DNA from: CAVTLG01 sp963735495
GTDB taxonomy: Bacteria; Chloroflexota; Ktedonobacteria; Ktedonobacterales; Ktedonobacteraceae
Direction of reading: 5' to 3'
Assembly: GCA_963735495.1 (NCBI GenBank)
Contig: CAVTLG010000010.1
Coordinates: 1 to 64,000, forward strand
Length of the DNA stretch: 64,000 nucleotides
Shown: positions 9,017-18,126 of the stretch, piece by piece
How the letters are laid out: each line of letters opens with the position of its first letter
How positions within the stretch are numbered: the first letter of the stretch is position 1
The notes under the pieces: model-generated
Seen by the model: only the letters and a program-made list of their open reading frames with translations
The model's database searches: none
Told to the model about the DNA's origin: nothing
Translations under genes and position numbers: made by a program

Positions 9017-9050
9017 ATTAGAGATTTTAAGCATCTACAAAGTCTCTAAT
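9017..9050. promoter_or_regulatory. 12-bp dyad upstream of the oxidoreductase, candidate Rrf2 operator
   Basis: Arms 9017-9028 and 9039-9050 match at 11 of 12 positions (ATTAGAGAtTTT and its complement). The dyad sits 21 bp before the start at 9071, where it would overlap a promoter. Confidence 0.5.
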
Positions 9051-9070
9051 AATAAAAGAGAGGTGAAATC

Positions 9071-10814
9071 ATGTTTGATGCAGGAATCGCGGGGAATGAC
9101 TCGAACGATCAGGCACTGATCGTAGGCCGAGGCGAGTGGTACGATGTGGTGGTCGTCGGCGGGGGAGCTGCTGGATTGAGCGGGGCGTTAGCGCTCGTCC
9201 GCGCGCGGCGTTCGGTGCTCGTGGTGGATGGCGGTCAGCCCCGCAACGCTGTGGCCGCACATATACACAACTACCTGTCGCGCGACGGGGCCACGCCATC
9301 GGAAACTTCTGGCCGCTGGTCGCGCCGAGGTGACTGGCTACGGTGGCCAGGTCATCTCCGGGAGTGTCACCTCGGTCGAGCGCCTGAACAGCCAGGACGA
9401 CCACAGCAGCTTCCGCGTGGTGCTGACCGATGGTGGCCACGTCCATGCACGGCGGCTCCTGGTGACTACCGGGCTGATTGATGACTTGCCCGACGTGCCG
9501 GGTGTGGCCGAGCGGTGGGGACGTGACGTGCTGCACTGTCCGTATTGCCACGGCTGGGAAGTACGCAACCAGGCTATCGGCATCCTTGGTATCGGGCCGA
9601 TGGCAATCGGGCCGATGGCAGCCCACGGAGCTCTGCTTTTCCGGCAATGGAGCGCTGATGTGATCCTGTTTCAGCATACCTCGCCCGTTCTGTCCCAGGA
9701 GCTGGCCGAGCAACTAGCTACTCGTGGCATCACTATCGTCGAAGGTGAGGTCTCGGCCCTTGAAGTCCACGATGACCGGCTCACCGGGGTACGGCTACGC
9801 TCCGGCGAGTTTATCCCACGCCAGGCTATCGTGGTCTCTCCCCGTCTCGCAGCACGTGCCGAGGTGCTCAGTGCCTTGGGGCTGGGAACAACTGACCTGG
9901 AGATCGCTGGTTCCGTCTTCGGTAACTACGTGCCCGCCGATGCCAACGGAGCTACCACTGTTCCGGGGGTGTGGGTCGCTGGCAATGTCTCCGACCCACT
10001 CGGTCAGGTCATCACTGCCGCAGCCGCAGGTTTGAAGGCCGGAGCAGCGATTAACGCCGACTTAATCGCAGAGGACACCGCCCGCGCCGTAGCCACCTTC
10101 CGCGCTCGCGAGCAAGTCAGAGCAAGCAAAGGAAAACCGACGATCAATGGTGGGATGCAAAGTGAGGGTGGCAGCAGCCAGGCCGAACAGTTCTGGGAGG
10201 GGCACTACCAAAGACATGAACAGGTGTGGAGTGGGAGAGCAAACCCTGTCCTGATCGACGTTGTTGGATCGGAGCCTCCTGGTACGGCGTTGGACCTTGG
10301 CTGTGGTGAAGGGGGGGATGCGATTTGGTTGGCCCAGCATGGCTGGCAGGTGACTGCCGTCGATGTGTCCGCTACCGCTCTTAACCGGGCCTCGATCTCC
10401 GCAGCCACAGTCGGCGTTGAGGCTCGTATTGACTTTCAGCACTACGATCTCGCCCGCACCTTCCCCACCGGTGCCTTTGACCTGGTCTCCGCCCAGTACC
10501 TCCAGTCGCCAGTGGAGTTTCCTCGTGATCGTGTCCTGCAAGCAGCGGCACGCGCCGTGGCACCCGGTGGCCTCCTGCTCATCGTCGAGCACGCTTCGGT
10601 TCCACCCTGGTCTTGGAACCCCGACCCGCATACTCACTTCCCTGCTCCGGCGCAAGTGCTCACTGCGCTCAACTTGAGCACCGAGGAGTGGCGCACAGAA
10701 CGTGTGGACGCGCCCAAACGTCAGGCTATTGGCCCAAATGGGCAGTCCGCCACCGTCATCGACAACGTCATTGCCGTCAGACGTCTCTTGAAGAGTGGAG
10801 ATGCCCATGAGTAG
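9071..10814 (+). pseudogene. FAD-dependent oxidoreductase fused to a SAM methyltransferase, one frameshift
   Basis: The first ~78 codons give the FAD-binding Rossmann motif VVVVGGGAAGLSGAL and NAVAAHIHNYLSRDG. The frame then breaks at about 9301-9307 (GGAAAC). A second frame continues with LLAAGRAEVTGYGG, the thioredoxin-reductase-like CPYCHGWE redox motif, and a second glycine-rich segment. From ~10,190 the fusion partner is a class I methyltransferase with ALDLGCGEGGDAIWLA. The whole reads as one bifunctional oxidoreductase/methyltransferase if a single base is removed. This may be a real mutation or a sequencing error. The gene lies behind an Rrf2 regulator and its stop overlaps the next start by 8 nt. 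Confidence 0.8.
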
Positions 10815-11261
10815 TCCCAACACCAGCACCGCTCATCAGTTCAGGAGCGGTCGATCCACGCAGGTGGCTGGCCCTGGTCGTCATCGCCGCGTCGTCACTG
10901 ATGGTCGTGCTCGACGCTTCCATCGTGAACATCGCCCTGCCACACGCTCAGATCGGTCTACACATCTCTGACGCGGACCGACAGTGGGTCATCACCGCAT
11001 ACACGCTGACCTTCGGTGGGTGACTTCTGCTCGGAGGCCGCATCGCTGATTTCGTCGGACGGAAGCGGATGTTCCTGATTGGCCTGATCGGGTTCGCGAG
11101 TGTCTCCGCCCTCGGTGAGTCCGCCGCGAATGCGGCGATGCTCTTTGGGGCGCGCGCACTGCAGGGAGCGTTCGCGGCCCTGCTTGCCCCGGCAGCGCTG
11201 TCCCTGCTCACCGTGACCTTCGTCGAACCGAGTAGGGCGTTCGGTGTGTATGGTGCGGGTC
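10807..11261 (+). pseudogene. Remnant of an MFS drug-efflux transporter (DHA2/EmrB-QacA type)
   Basis: ATG 10807 overlaps the previous gene (ATGAGTAG). After a frameshift near 10,855 the translation gives LVVIAASSLMVVLDASIVNI, then a TGA stop in frame at 11,021-11,023, and continues LLLGGRIADFVGRKRMFLIG, the conserved loop between TM2 and TM3. Similarity ends at about 11,260, where P450 sequence begins in another frame. So there are three separate lesions: frameshift, nonsense and truncation. Confidence 0.75.
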
Positions 11262-11606
11262 AGGGTGACCGAACGCTATGCGCGTTCAGATATCACGATT
11301 GCGGAAACAACCATTCTACGTGGTGAACTGGTCATGGCAGTGATAGGGTCAGCAAATCGTGACGCAAACCATTTTGATGATCCTGATGCACTGGACATAA
11401 CCCGCAAGAATAATAAACATTTGGCATTCGGCCATGGTGTGCATTTTTGTCCTGGTGCTTCACTGGCCCGGCTTGAAGGGCAAATCGCCCTAAACACGCT
11501 GATCCAGCGCATGCCCAATTTGCGTCTGAGGAGTACACCAGATCAACTTCGTTGGCGTGGCACGTTCGTCCTTCGTGGATTAGAGGCACTCCCAGTGTCA
11601 TTCTAG
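11262..11606 (+). pseudogene. C-terminal fragment of a cytochrome P450
   Basis: The frame encodes VTERYARSDITIAETTI, then AVIGSANRDANHFDDPDALD and the heme-ligand motif FGHGVHFCPGASLAR, ending at a natural-looking C-terminus. The I-helix and the ExxR region are missing, so it cannot fold as a P450. It is joined directly to the MFS remnant. An intact but different P450 lies at 53,073-54,290. Confidence 0.8.
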
Positions 11607-11689
11607 TTTCGTTGACTTGTTGCGCTTTGACATGATACTTGTCGTTTTAAGATCAATTCTGGCAAGCAATTGCTAAGGAACATGCAACT

Positions 11690-12262
11690 ATGACCAAGAC
11701 GCCTGATCCCATTCAAGAACTGGTGGTGGCTGCCCGGCGCAAGCAGATCCTGGATGCAGCCACCCAGGTGTTTGCCGAAAAAGGCTTTCATCGTGCCACG
11801 GTCAAAGAGATCGCCCGCCTGGCCGGCATCGCCGATGGCACGATCTACACCTACTTTGCCAGCAAAACAGAGGTCTTGTTAGGGATTCTCCATCGCCTCA
11901 ATGAGTCAACAGAGCGTGAGCAGCAGCTCATGCCGGAGCGCGAGCAGGATCTGCGCTCTTTTTTCACTACGTACCTGCGCCAGCGCATGGCCCTATTGTG
12001 GCCCAATGCGGAGGTGTTCCAGGCGGTCCTGCCGGAAATGCTCGTCAATGAGGAATTACGCGCATTGTATTACCAGCAGGTGCTGGTGCCTACCTTCACC
12101 GTCGCCGAACACTCCTTGCAGGCACAGCGTGGAGCAGGACAAGTACAAAGCCTCGATGTGTCTCTCACTGCTCGTGCTATCGCTGGCCTGCTTTTGGGTC
12201 TCCTGACGCTCCAATTGCTCGGCGACGAGGTGATTGCCCAGCGTTGGAAGGAACCCTGGTAG
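11690..12262 (+). CDS. TetR-family regulator, slightly truncated at the C-terminus
   Basis: 190 aa. Residues ~15-62 form the TetR HTH (ILDAATQVFAEKGFHRATV and GIADGTIYTYFASKTEVLL). The ligand domain is recognisable to VIAQRWKEPW and then stops; family members with this ending usually run another ~15-20 residues. Directly after the stop lies the C-terminal tail of an unrelated ABC permease, so a deletion has probably removed the end of this gene. The DNA-binding part is intact. Confidence 0.8.
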   Translation: MTKTPDPIQELVVAARRKQILDAATQVFAEKGFHRATVKEIARLAGIADGTIYTYFASKTEVLLGILHRLNESTEREQQLMPEREQDLRSFFTTYLRQRMALLWPNAEVFQAVLPEMLVNEELRALYYQQVLVPTFTVAEHSLQAQRGAGQVQSLDVSLTARAIAGLLLGLLTLQLLGDEVIAQRWKEPW

Positions 12263-12263
12263 C

Positions 12264-12365
12264 CTTCCGCCAGCGGTGATTGTAACAATTCCCCTGGTCA
12301 TTGTCGTCTTATTCCTACAGAAGCGGATTGTAGCGGGTCTGACGGCTGGCGCGGTAAAGGGCTGA
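12264..12365 (+). pseudogene. C-terminal tail of a carbohydrate ABC transporter permease
   Basis: The frame reads PAVIVTIPLVIVVLFLQKR then IVAGLTAGAVKG and stops with TGA at 12,363-12,365. The ending is characteristic of MalG-type sugar permeases: last TM helix plus the IVAGLTAGAVKG tail. Only ~33 residues survive, abutting the truncated TetR gene. The stretch 12,366-12,562 shows nothing else recognisable. Confidence 0.7.
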
Positions 12366-12562
12366 ATAATTCGCAGCGACGGCGGGCAAAGCGTACCTGC
12401 TCACAAACGGCGGGAAGGGCACCCTACTCCCGAAGTTGCTCGATGATCAGAGCAACTTCACCAAACCATGATGGCGTGTGGGGACAAATTGATATTGCCT
12501 TGCATTCAGATGAGAAAGGTGCCCAAGCGTTCACTGAAGCAAAGGGCTTGCTGCCCTTTGCC

Positions 12563-13549
12563 TTATCCCATCTGGACGAGAGCCTGCTTGACCTGATTGG
12601 AAGGAATGGCAAAGCTGATCGCGTTGGCAGACGTATTTGTCTCGATATCTACGGCTGACACCGTGGGAATCCCAATCAACTCGCCCTGCATATCTATCAG
12701 TGCCCCACCGCTATTGCCAGGATTAAGAGGAGCAGAGGTCTGGATCAGGCCAGTCAGATGGATGTTCCCTAATCCACTCAACCCGGTCTCATCAGCGACA
12801 CGGTTCAAAGCGCTAATCATCCCCTCAGTAACGGTCCCGGCATAGCCGAGCGGACTCCCAATCGCCAGAACCGTTTCACCAACCGTCAGATGTGCGGAAT
12901 CGGCCAGGACCGCGATGGTCATCGCGCTGAAGGGCTGAATATGTATGATCGCCAGGTCATTGGTCGCGCTGGTGCCAACGATTTGAGCCATCTCTGTCTT
13001 TCCATTGCTGAGTACAACGTGTAGCTGTGATACTCCTGCAATGACGTGCTTATTGGTAATAATATCCCCTTGGGCATCGATAATGACGCCTGAACCGGTG
13101 GTCTCTCCCTGATCGCCCGGGCCATTGATCTCCACGACTGCTGGCTCGAAGCGTGCGATCACCGCTTCCCGTTGGGCATCAAGGGTTGCGGGATTGCTCT
13201 CGCTGCTGGTCGTCAACTGGGTTGATGTGGTCGCGCTGGCTGAAAAAATGCGCACAGTCCGAGAAGGACTGGTAAGCACCCAACCGGTGAACAAACCGAT
13301 ATTGAAGACTACGGCAATGAGGCACACCAATGCGCTCTTTGCCCCTATACGCATCTCCCAACGACCCAGCCTGGGTGGAACTCCAGTCACCGGGCCGAGC
13401 AAAGGAAGGTCGCCCGACTCAGTGGCCTGCATACGTTCTGCGGCAGGTGCCACAGCTTCCCCTGGAAAAACAGGCACCGTGCCCCGGTGTGGCAGATATG
13501 GTGTCTGCCCGCACGAGTCTGCCTCCTGCGATGAATCATTAGAAAGCAT
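12563..13549 (-). CDS. Membrane-anchored HtrA/DegP-type trypsin-like serine protease
   Basis: 328 aa with a cytoplasmic N-terminal tail, one TM helix at ~71-93, a short Ser/Thr linker and an S1C protease domain. The catalytic triad is visible as H168 (TNKHVIAG), D198 (TNDLAIIHI) and S280 (NPGNSGGALI). The protein stops right after the protease domain (SNQVKQALVQMG); the PDZ domain usual in HtrA is absent. Whether it is a natural PDZ-less form or a truncation is not decided; the ending lies at a domain boundary, which favours a natural form. Likely acts on misfolded extracytoplasmic proteins. Confidence 0.87.
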   Translation of the reverse strand: MLSNDSSQEADSCGQTPYLPHRGTVPVFPGEAVAPAAERMQATESGDLPLLGPVTGVPPRLGRWEMRIGAKSALVCLIAVVFNIGLFTGWVLTSPSRTVRIFSASATTSTQLTTSSESNPATLDAQREAVIARFEPAVVEINGPGDQGETTGSGVIIDAQGDIITNKHVIAGVSQLHVVLSNGKTEMAQIVGTSATNDLAIIHIQPFSAMTIAVLADSAHLTVGETVLAIGSPLGYAGTVTEGMISALNRVADETGLSGLGNIHLTGLIQTSAPLNPGNSGGALIDMQGELIGIPTVSAVDIETNTSANAISFAIPSNQVKQALVQMG

Positions 13550-13659
13550 CTCTCACCTTTCATCTTTCACCGTTTTCTCGGTCTTCGGCCTCGGGAGGCC
13601 GGGAAATTTCTCCGTCACGCTTCTTTTGTATACAAAAACATTGAAGTTCATTACAAAAG

Positions 13660-13695
13660 GTCGGACAGGAGGGGTCTCTTCCCTCTGTCCGACCA
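13660..13695 (-). terminator. Rho-independent terminator downstream of the eqolisin gene
   Basis: Arms 13,660-13,669 and 13,686-13,695 pair over 10 bp, extended by AGGG/CCCT with a one-base bulge. On the minus strand TTTTG follows. It would terminate transcription coming leftward from the eqolisin gene; the region 13,550-13,876 holds nothing else I recognise. Confidence 0.65.
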
Positions 13696-13876
13696 GTCTA
13701 TGCCTCCTCTCTCGTTGACCAGGGTATGGCCCGACATCTCCTTATGGGTGGATCAAGCCACCGCAGAAGCAACAAGGTCCATTAATTGAGGTTCTCAAGG
13801 ATGGGTGGGAGAGGCCCCCCAAGGGCCATTTCAATGTCAGCAGGCGCCACCCTATTCGAATTCGTCCATGGTATTC

Positions 13877-14589
13877 CTAGCTCCGCCATTGAGCGGGTTG
13901 CGCTGAATTATCGTACATGATCTGAGCACTTACATCATCACCACAATGGAACACGCCAGTAGGGCCGGCAAACGAAGTACCTTGTCCTTGAAAGTACACA
14001 AAGTACCGATCCACGTCAGAACCCACCCCATTGGTCTCGGTATGCACTTCTTGCGTCCCGACAGAGAGTAATGTCGGGGAAGACTGGGAGGAAGCCGCCG
14101 AGACCATGTCGTTCAGTGTGGCAGTAACGTGATAACTTTGTTGCTCACAGGGCACTTCCCACGTGCCTGTGACATAGCCGACACCCGAACCAGTAGCTAC
14201 GTATCCAGCATAGTTGCCGGAGTATGCAGTGTTCCCATCCGACTGCCCCGTAGAAGTGATAGTGGGTGCCGATTTGTGAGTCCTCTGGGTCACACAGACA
14301 CGATGTTTGGCATGTTGTACCAATTTGAGCCACAAGGCGTACTCGGACTTCTTGCGAGCAGAGGGACGTGCCGGCAGGCCATATCGCTCTAGTTGGGCAT
14401 TGGTCACTTTCGTGCGGCGGGATTAAAGCCTGCAGGAGGTCCCTGACATGCCGATGCGGCAGATGCGGCGTGCGTCTGGTGCAGATATATCTGATTGACC
14501 CCTATGCTCGCCAGGATGGCAAGGAGCATGAACAAGGAGCCAAGCAGAGGAATGATCCTGTTTCGCTTGGAGTAAACGGTGTGTGACAT
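13877..14589 (-). pseudogene. Eqolisin-like (G1/A4 family) secreted protease, frameshifted and truncated
   Basis: The start is ATG 14,587-14,589 behind AAGGAGA. The first ~60 codons encode a signal peptide (LGSLFMLLAILASIGV) and GPPAGFNPAARK, then a stop. A different frame continues from ~14,405 with TNAQLERYGLPARPS, the usual follow-on of GFNPA in this bacterial family, and then the glutamic-peptidase-like core NYAGYVATGSGVGYVTGTWEVP. It ends after ~235 codons in total, before the C-terminal strand that carries the catalytic Glu. Both a one-base frameshift near 14,404 and a C-terminal truncation are present. The family digests proteins outside the cell at acid pH. Confidence 0.7.
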
Positions 14590-14626
14590 ACACTTCTCCT
14601 TCGTTTTCTGTCTCACTTTGACAGAA

Positions 14627-14768
14627 ATGTTGATCATACAAGCTCAGCACAAGAATCATTTCGTGCATAGGTTGCTTGTAAGAGAACTATACCCGAAGTC
14701 CTCTGGGTGTCATCACCCCATAGACAGGACATCTGCTGCCCATCTGTTGACACGGCCCTCCTTTTTCT
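14627..14768 (+). repeat. Left copy of ~140-bp inverted repeat flanking the STAND gene
   Basis: This segment is repeated in inverse orientation at 17,090-17,233 with 9 differences in ~137 aligned bases (manual alignment). Read toward the neighbouring eqolisin gene it has a nested stem: GTCC...GGAC enclosing GGGTG-ATGA-CACCC. It ends 38 bp before that gene. An 18-bp sequence at 14,609-14,626 just outside is repeated directly at 17,238-17,255. Confidence 0.85.
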
Positions 14769-15235
14769 CGGTTATCTCAGCGATGCAAGCTTGCGTCACA
14801 CACTGGTTGTTTGCTCTTTCTGGATGCACTCAGCTTGTTCCTCTTTCTCTCAGCTATTTTCTCCTCTGTAAATGACCATTTTCATGCTGGGTGGTGTACC
14901 CATACATGACGGTCTCCTTTGAAACTCGTCTTTTTTGCTTCCCTTTCCCTTCTTGACACTTAATAGATCTTCCTCTGTTCCTTTGTTGTTTGCTTGCTTT
15001 GTTTTATCTCGTTGTGTATATAATGAGCAAGGGACTGAAACCCCTTGCGAGAAATTGGTCCCGATTTTCACAAAAAAGTATGTTTCCATCAGCAAAATAT
15101 GTTATGGTCAGTGAGAAAACGTTTCCAAATTGCTTCAAAGTATTTCAAAAGAGAGCAACTGTTTCCTTCGTTCTTGTTTTGCAGTGTTGCTATCGAAGGA
15201 CAAATTGTCTGATTGCAAAGATGGGAGTCAATTGC

Positions 15236-16969
15236 ATGCCTCGTAATCAGGTGTTGCGCCAAGCCAGAACCCTGCGCGGATGGTCGCAGATGGTCCTGGC
15301 ACGCCAGCTAGAGACAAGCACAAAAAATGTGAGCCGCTGGGAGCGAGGGGAAACAGTGCCGTCACCTTACTATCGTGAACGTCTCTGCCAACTTTTCGGG
15401 CTGGACGCACGATCTCTTGGTTTACTGACTTCAGAGGAAGGTGACTGGTTTTCACCAACCGAAGCTCACGCCGCGTCTAAAAAGCCACTTTTTGATCCAG
15501 CAGTGCCACCGCTTTTGTTTAACATGGAACTCTTTGTAGGACGAGAGCAGTTGCTCCAAAGCCTGCTTCCGCAGGTACAGCCTGGAAATAGGGTGACGCT
15601 GTGCGGGCTACCTGGTGTGGGCAAAACATCTTTGCTCCAGGTACTGGTTCGCAATCCTCAAATCCAGGAGCGTTTCCCTGATGGAGTGCTATGGGTAGGA
15701 CTTGGGCCAACACCGGATATTCCACAGCATATGGCCCGGCTAGCTCATTTGCTGAATTTCCCACCATCAGCGTTTCAACAAGAACAAACAGAAGAGGAGT
15801 GGTCGCAATTGCTTTGCGACGCGCTAGCCGAGCGTCATCTTCTCGTAGTACTCGACGATGTGTGGAAGGTCAAGGCGACGTTGCCCTTTCTGGTCGGCTG
15901 TCCTTTTGTCGCATATGCAATCACAACGCGCCTCCCCAAAGTGGCCTTGGGTCTGGCACAAGAAAGTCTGTGGATGGTTCCACCTCTCTCCCTTGAAGCG
16001 AGTATTCACCTTCTGACGCAGTTGGTTGCTCCGCTCAAGCAAGTGGACGATGTTCTGCTGCAAAAGGTGGTGCAACTTACTGGCAATTTGCCCCTGGCTC
16101 TCATGTTGATAGGCAGATACCTGGCTTTGCATTCTTATGGTGGTCAGATGCGGAGACTGGAGATGGCTCTCAATCAGCTTACCGATCTGGGATACCGCTT
16201 GAACTTGAGTACAAGCATCCCACCTATCAATTATATGTCAAAACAGAGTTCTTCCAATATCTCTTCTCTCGCAGCGGTGATCTCGATCAGCGATCAGCAA
16301 CTCCCCTCTCCTGCCCGATCCGCCTTGCGCGCACTCTCCGTTATGCCAACAGCACCAGCATCCTTTTCTGAAGAGGCAGCCCTTGCTGTCACTGCTATCG
16401 ATGCCGAGGTATTGGACCTGCTTGTCGACATGGGTCTGATTGAGCCAGCCGAAAATCACTGTTATCAGATTCATCGGGCTGTCTCTGATTATGCTCGCTA
16501 TCACCGAAAGGATAAGGCTCCACTGATTCGCCTCGTCAGATATGCGTGTCAGGTGGCGGTTAATCATACAACCAATACGACTGTGCTCCAACGAGAATAC
16601 GCGACATTACTCGCGGGACTTGATAGCGCCGTGGCTCTGCAAATGCAGAACGAGACGATTCAGACCGTCCTCGCACTCGCTCCTTTCATGCGGATACATC
16701 GTTTCTATACACAGGCCGACCAGTCTCTTCGCAAAGCACTCCGCGCTGCTATCTTTCAACAGGATCTGCTGATGTGCCAGAAGCTTCTTGATGAGTTAGT
16801 AGAATGTGCCCGATTACGTCGAGATGACACACAATGTGCTACCTATGTGCGGATACAGCAAAGGTTAACTGAGCAATTGTCAGGGCAAGAGAGCATTCAC
16901 AAACTGCTTCAGCAGCTAATAATGACAGTGAAAGAGGACATTGAGACACCTAGACTCTATGTTATTTAG
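15236..16969 (+). CDS. XRE-HTH/NB-ARC STAND regulator
   Basis: 577 aa from ATG 15,236 (GGGAG upstream; the frame is open further 5'). Residues 3-58 are an XRE-type HTH (LRQARTLRGWSQMVLARQL, TKNVSRWERG). An NB-ARC NTPase follows with P-loop GLPGVGKTS (124-132), Walker B LLVVLDDVW (~202-210) and the GLPLAL-like motif GNLPLALMLIG. The last ~200 residues are helical, perhaps a degenerate winged helix plus repeats, without clear TPRs. Such proteins are signal-responsive switches; the ligand is unknown. The gene is bracketed by long inverted repeats and stands alone, so it may be the cargo of a mobile unit. Confidence 0.82.
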   Translation: MPRNQVLRQARTLRGWSQMVLARQLETSTKNVSRWERGETVPSPYYRERLCQLFGLDARSLGLLTSEEGDWFSPTEAHAASKKPLFDPAVPPLLFNMELFVGREQLLQSLLPQVQPGNRVTLCGLPGVGKTSLLQVLVRNPQIQERFPDGVLWVGLGPTPDIPQHMARLAHLLNFPPSAFQQEQTEEEWSQLLCDALAERHLLVVLDDVWKVKATLPFLVGCPFVAYAITTRLPKVALGLAQESLWMVPPLSLEASIHLLTQLVAPLKQVDDVLLQKVVQLTGNLPLALMLIGRYLALHSYGGQMRRLEMALNQLTDLGYRLNLSTSIPPINYMSKQSSSNISSLAAVISISDQQLPSPARSALRALSVMPTAPASFSEEAALAVTAIDAEVLDLLVDMGLIEPAENHCYQIHRAVSDYARYHRKDKAPLIRLVRYACQVAVNHTTNTTVLQREYATLLAGLDSAVALQMQNETIQTVLALAPFMRIHRFYTQADQSLRKALRAAIFQQDLLMCQKLLDELVECARLRRDDTQCATYVRIQQRLTEQLSGQESIHKLLQQLIMTVKEDIETPRLYVI

Positions 16970-17089
16970 GTAAAGTCAAGAGGGAAGCTGGTTTACACCA
17001 CCTTAAAAGATGAGATTACCCATCCCATTGCGCCCCAAAAGGAACGCCCTTGTATCCCCATGACTGAAGGCCAGGGGTTTTACGGGCCG

Positions 17090-17233
17090 CCAAGATAAGG
17101 AGAGCCGTGTCAACGGATGGGCAGCAGATGTCCTGTCTATGGGGTGACGACACCCAGGGGACTTCGGGTATAGTTCTCTTACAAGCAACGTATGCACGAA
17201 ACGATTCTTGTGTTGAGTTTGTATGATCGACAT
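17090..17233 (-). repeat. Right copy of ~140-bp inverted repeat
   Basis: Inverse copy of 14,627-14,768. Here it lies immediately upstream of the response-regulator gene that starts at 17,274, so both copies stand as 5' leader of an outward-reading gene. The nested GTCC/GGAC and GGGTG/CACCC stem is conserved; the loop changes from ATGA to ACGA. Confidence 0.85.
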
Positions 17234-17273
17234 TTTTTGTCTCACTCTGACAGAAGCTGAGGAAAAAGAATTT

Positions 17274-18055
17274 ATGACCCAATCACTTCACATGCCACGC
17301 TCGGCAGAGATGATACGCCTGCTCATTGTTCATTGCTCCCCGCTGTTTCGCCTGGGTCTGCGCACGGCCCTCCAACGCTTTCCCCAGATCCAGGTGGTTG
17401 GCGATGCCGGAGAGCAGGCTGTTTCCCTGGCCCAGAGTGAGCATCCTGATGTGGCTCTGGTAGACGGGGCGCTTCCCAATGCCCTGGAGATGGTGTCACG
17501 GTTGCGTCTCTCTGGGATCGCCATCCTGGTGTTTGCTTCGCCGTTGGCGACGGAAGAAGAACTTTTCCAGGTCATGGTACACGGTGCGATGGCCTATGAA
17601 CCAGTCTCCATTTTCGCTGAGGACCTGGTGGAGAAGATTGAGCGGATCGCTTGTGGTGAGTATCTCATTAATGATGAGATCTGGGCGCACTCGCCGAACA
17701 ACGTACACGACGAGAGTGTTTCCGTGGGACTGCGAGAACCTGGCTCGCAGTTCTCTGGCAGGCTGACTTTTCCTCGGAAGCCCTTCAACTGCGAGAGGCA
17801 AAGGACCGTGTTCCATTGACTGATCATGAGCGAGCAATGCTCCTGCACATGGGATGCGCGTGTAGTGCCAAAGAGATAACCTGGTCGCTTGGCGAGGACT
17901 CGATCCAGTGCCGATTGACGCGTCTCTCTGCGAAATTAGGGGTGTGTGACCGTATGGCAGTGGTGACAAAGGCACTAAGCCGAAAGTGGATTTCGCTGGA
18001 GGATATTCAAGCGTGCGAGACCTCCCTTCAAGAACTCGCCGCTCAGCTCCTTTGA
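17274..18055 (+). pseudogene. NarL/LuxR-type response regulator, degenerate receiver and frameshift
   Basis: ATG 17,274 follows GAGGAAAAAG. The receiver domain reads MIRLLIVHCSPLFRLGLRTA and PDVALVDGALPN. The acidic pair that binds Mg2+ is replaced (HCS for DDH) while the acceptor-like D remains, and the conserved Lys is lost (AYEPVS). After ~150 codons the frame runs to a stop at 17,817-17,819. A second frame (from ~17,740) carries VPLTDHERAMLLHMGCACSAK, then a LuxR-type HTH ending WISLEDIQ. So receiver and output domains are split by one frameshift. The degenerate receiver suggests it was an atypical, phosphorylation-independent regulator before breaking. Confidence 0.7.
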
Positions 18056-18064
18056 ACGGCGAGT
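18034..18064 (+). terminator. 8-bp hairpin at the end of the response-regulator reading frame
   Basis: ACTCGCCG (18,034-18,041) pairs with CGGCGAGT (18,057-18,064); a weak CTTTTCT follows. It overlaps the last codons of the gene. Confidence 0.45.
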
Positions 18065-18126
18065 GAGGCTTTTCTATCTCTGCTTATTTGATGAGAGTGT
18101 ATCTCCATACAAAACTCGTTATGGCA

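Noticed and set aside
14850..15235. 5' extension of the STAND ORF from 14,990
   Set aside because: The extra residues show no domain; the HTH begins right after ATG 15,236, which has a ribosome-binding site.
17035..17090. Sequence like an IS200/IS605 terminal hairpin (CCCCATGACTGAAGGCCAGG...)
   Set aside because: The stem is imperfect, no tnpA/tnpB gene is nearby and the second end was not found; too weak to call.
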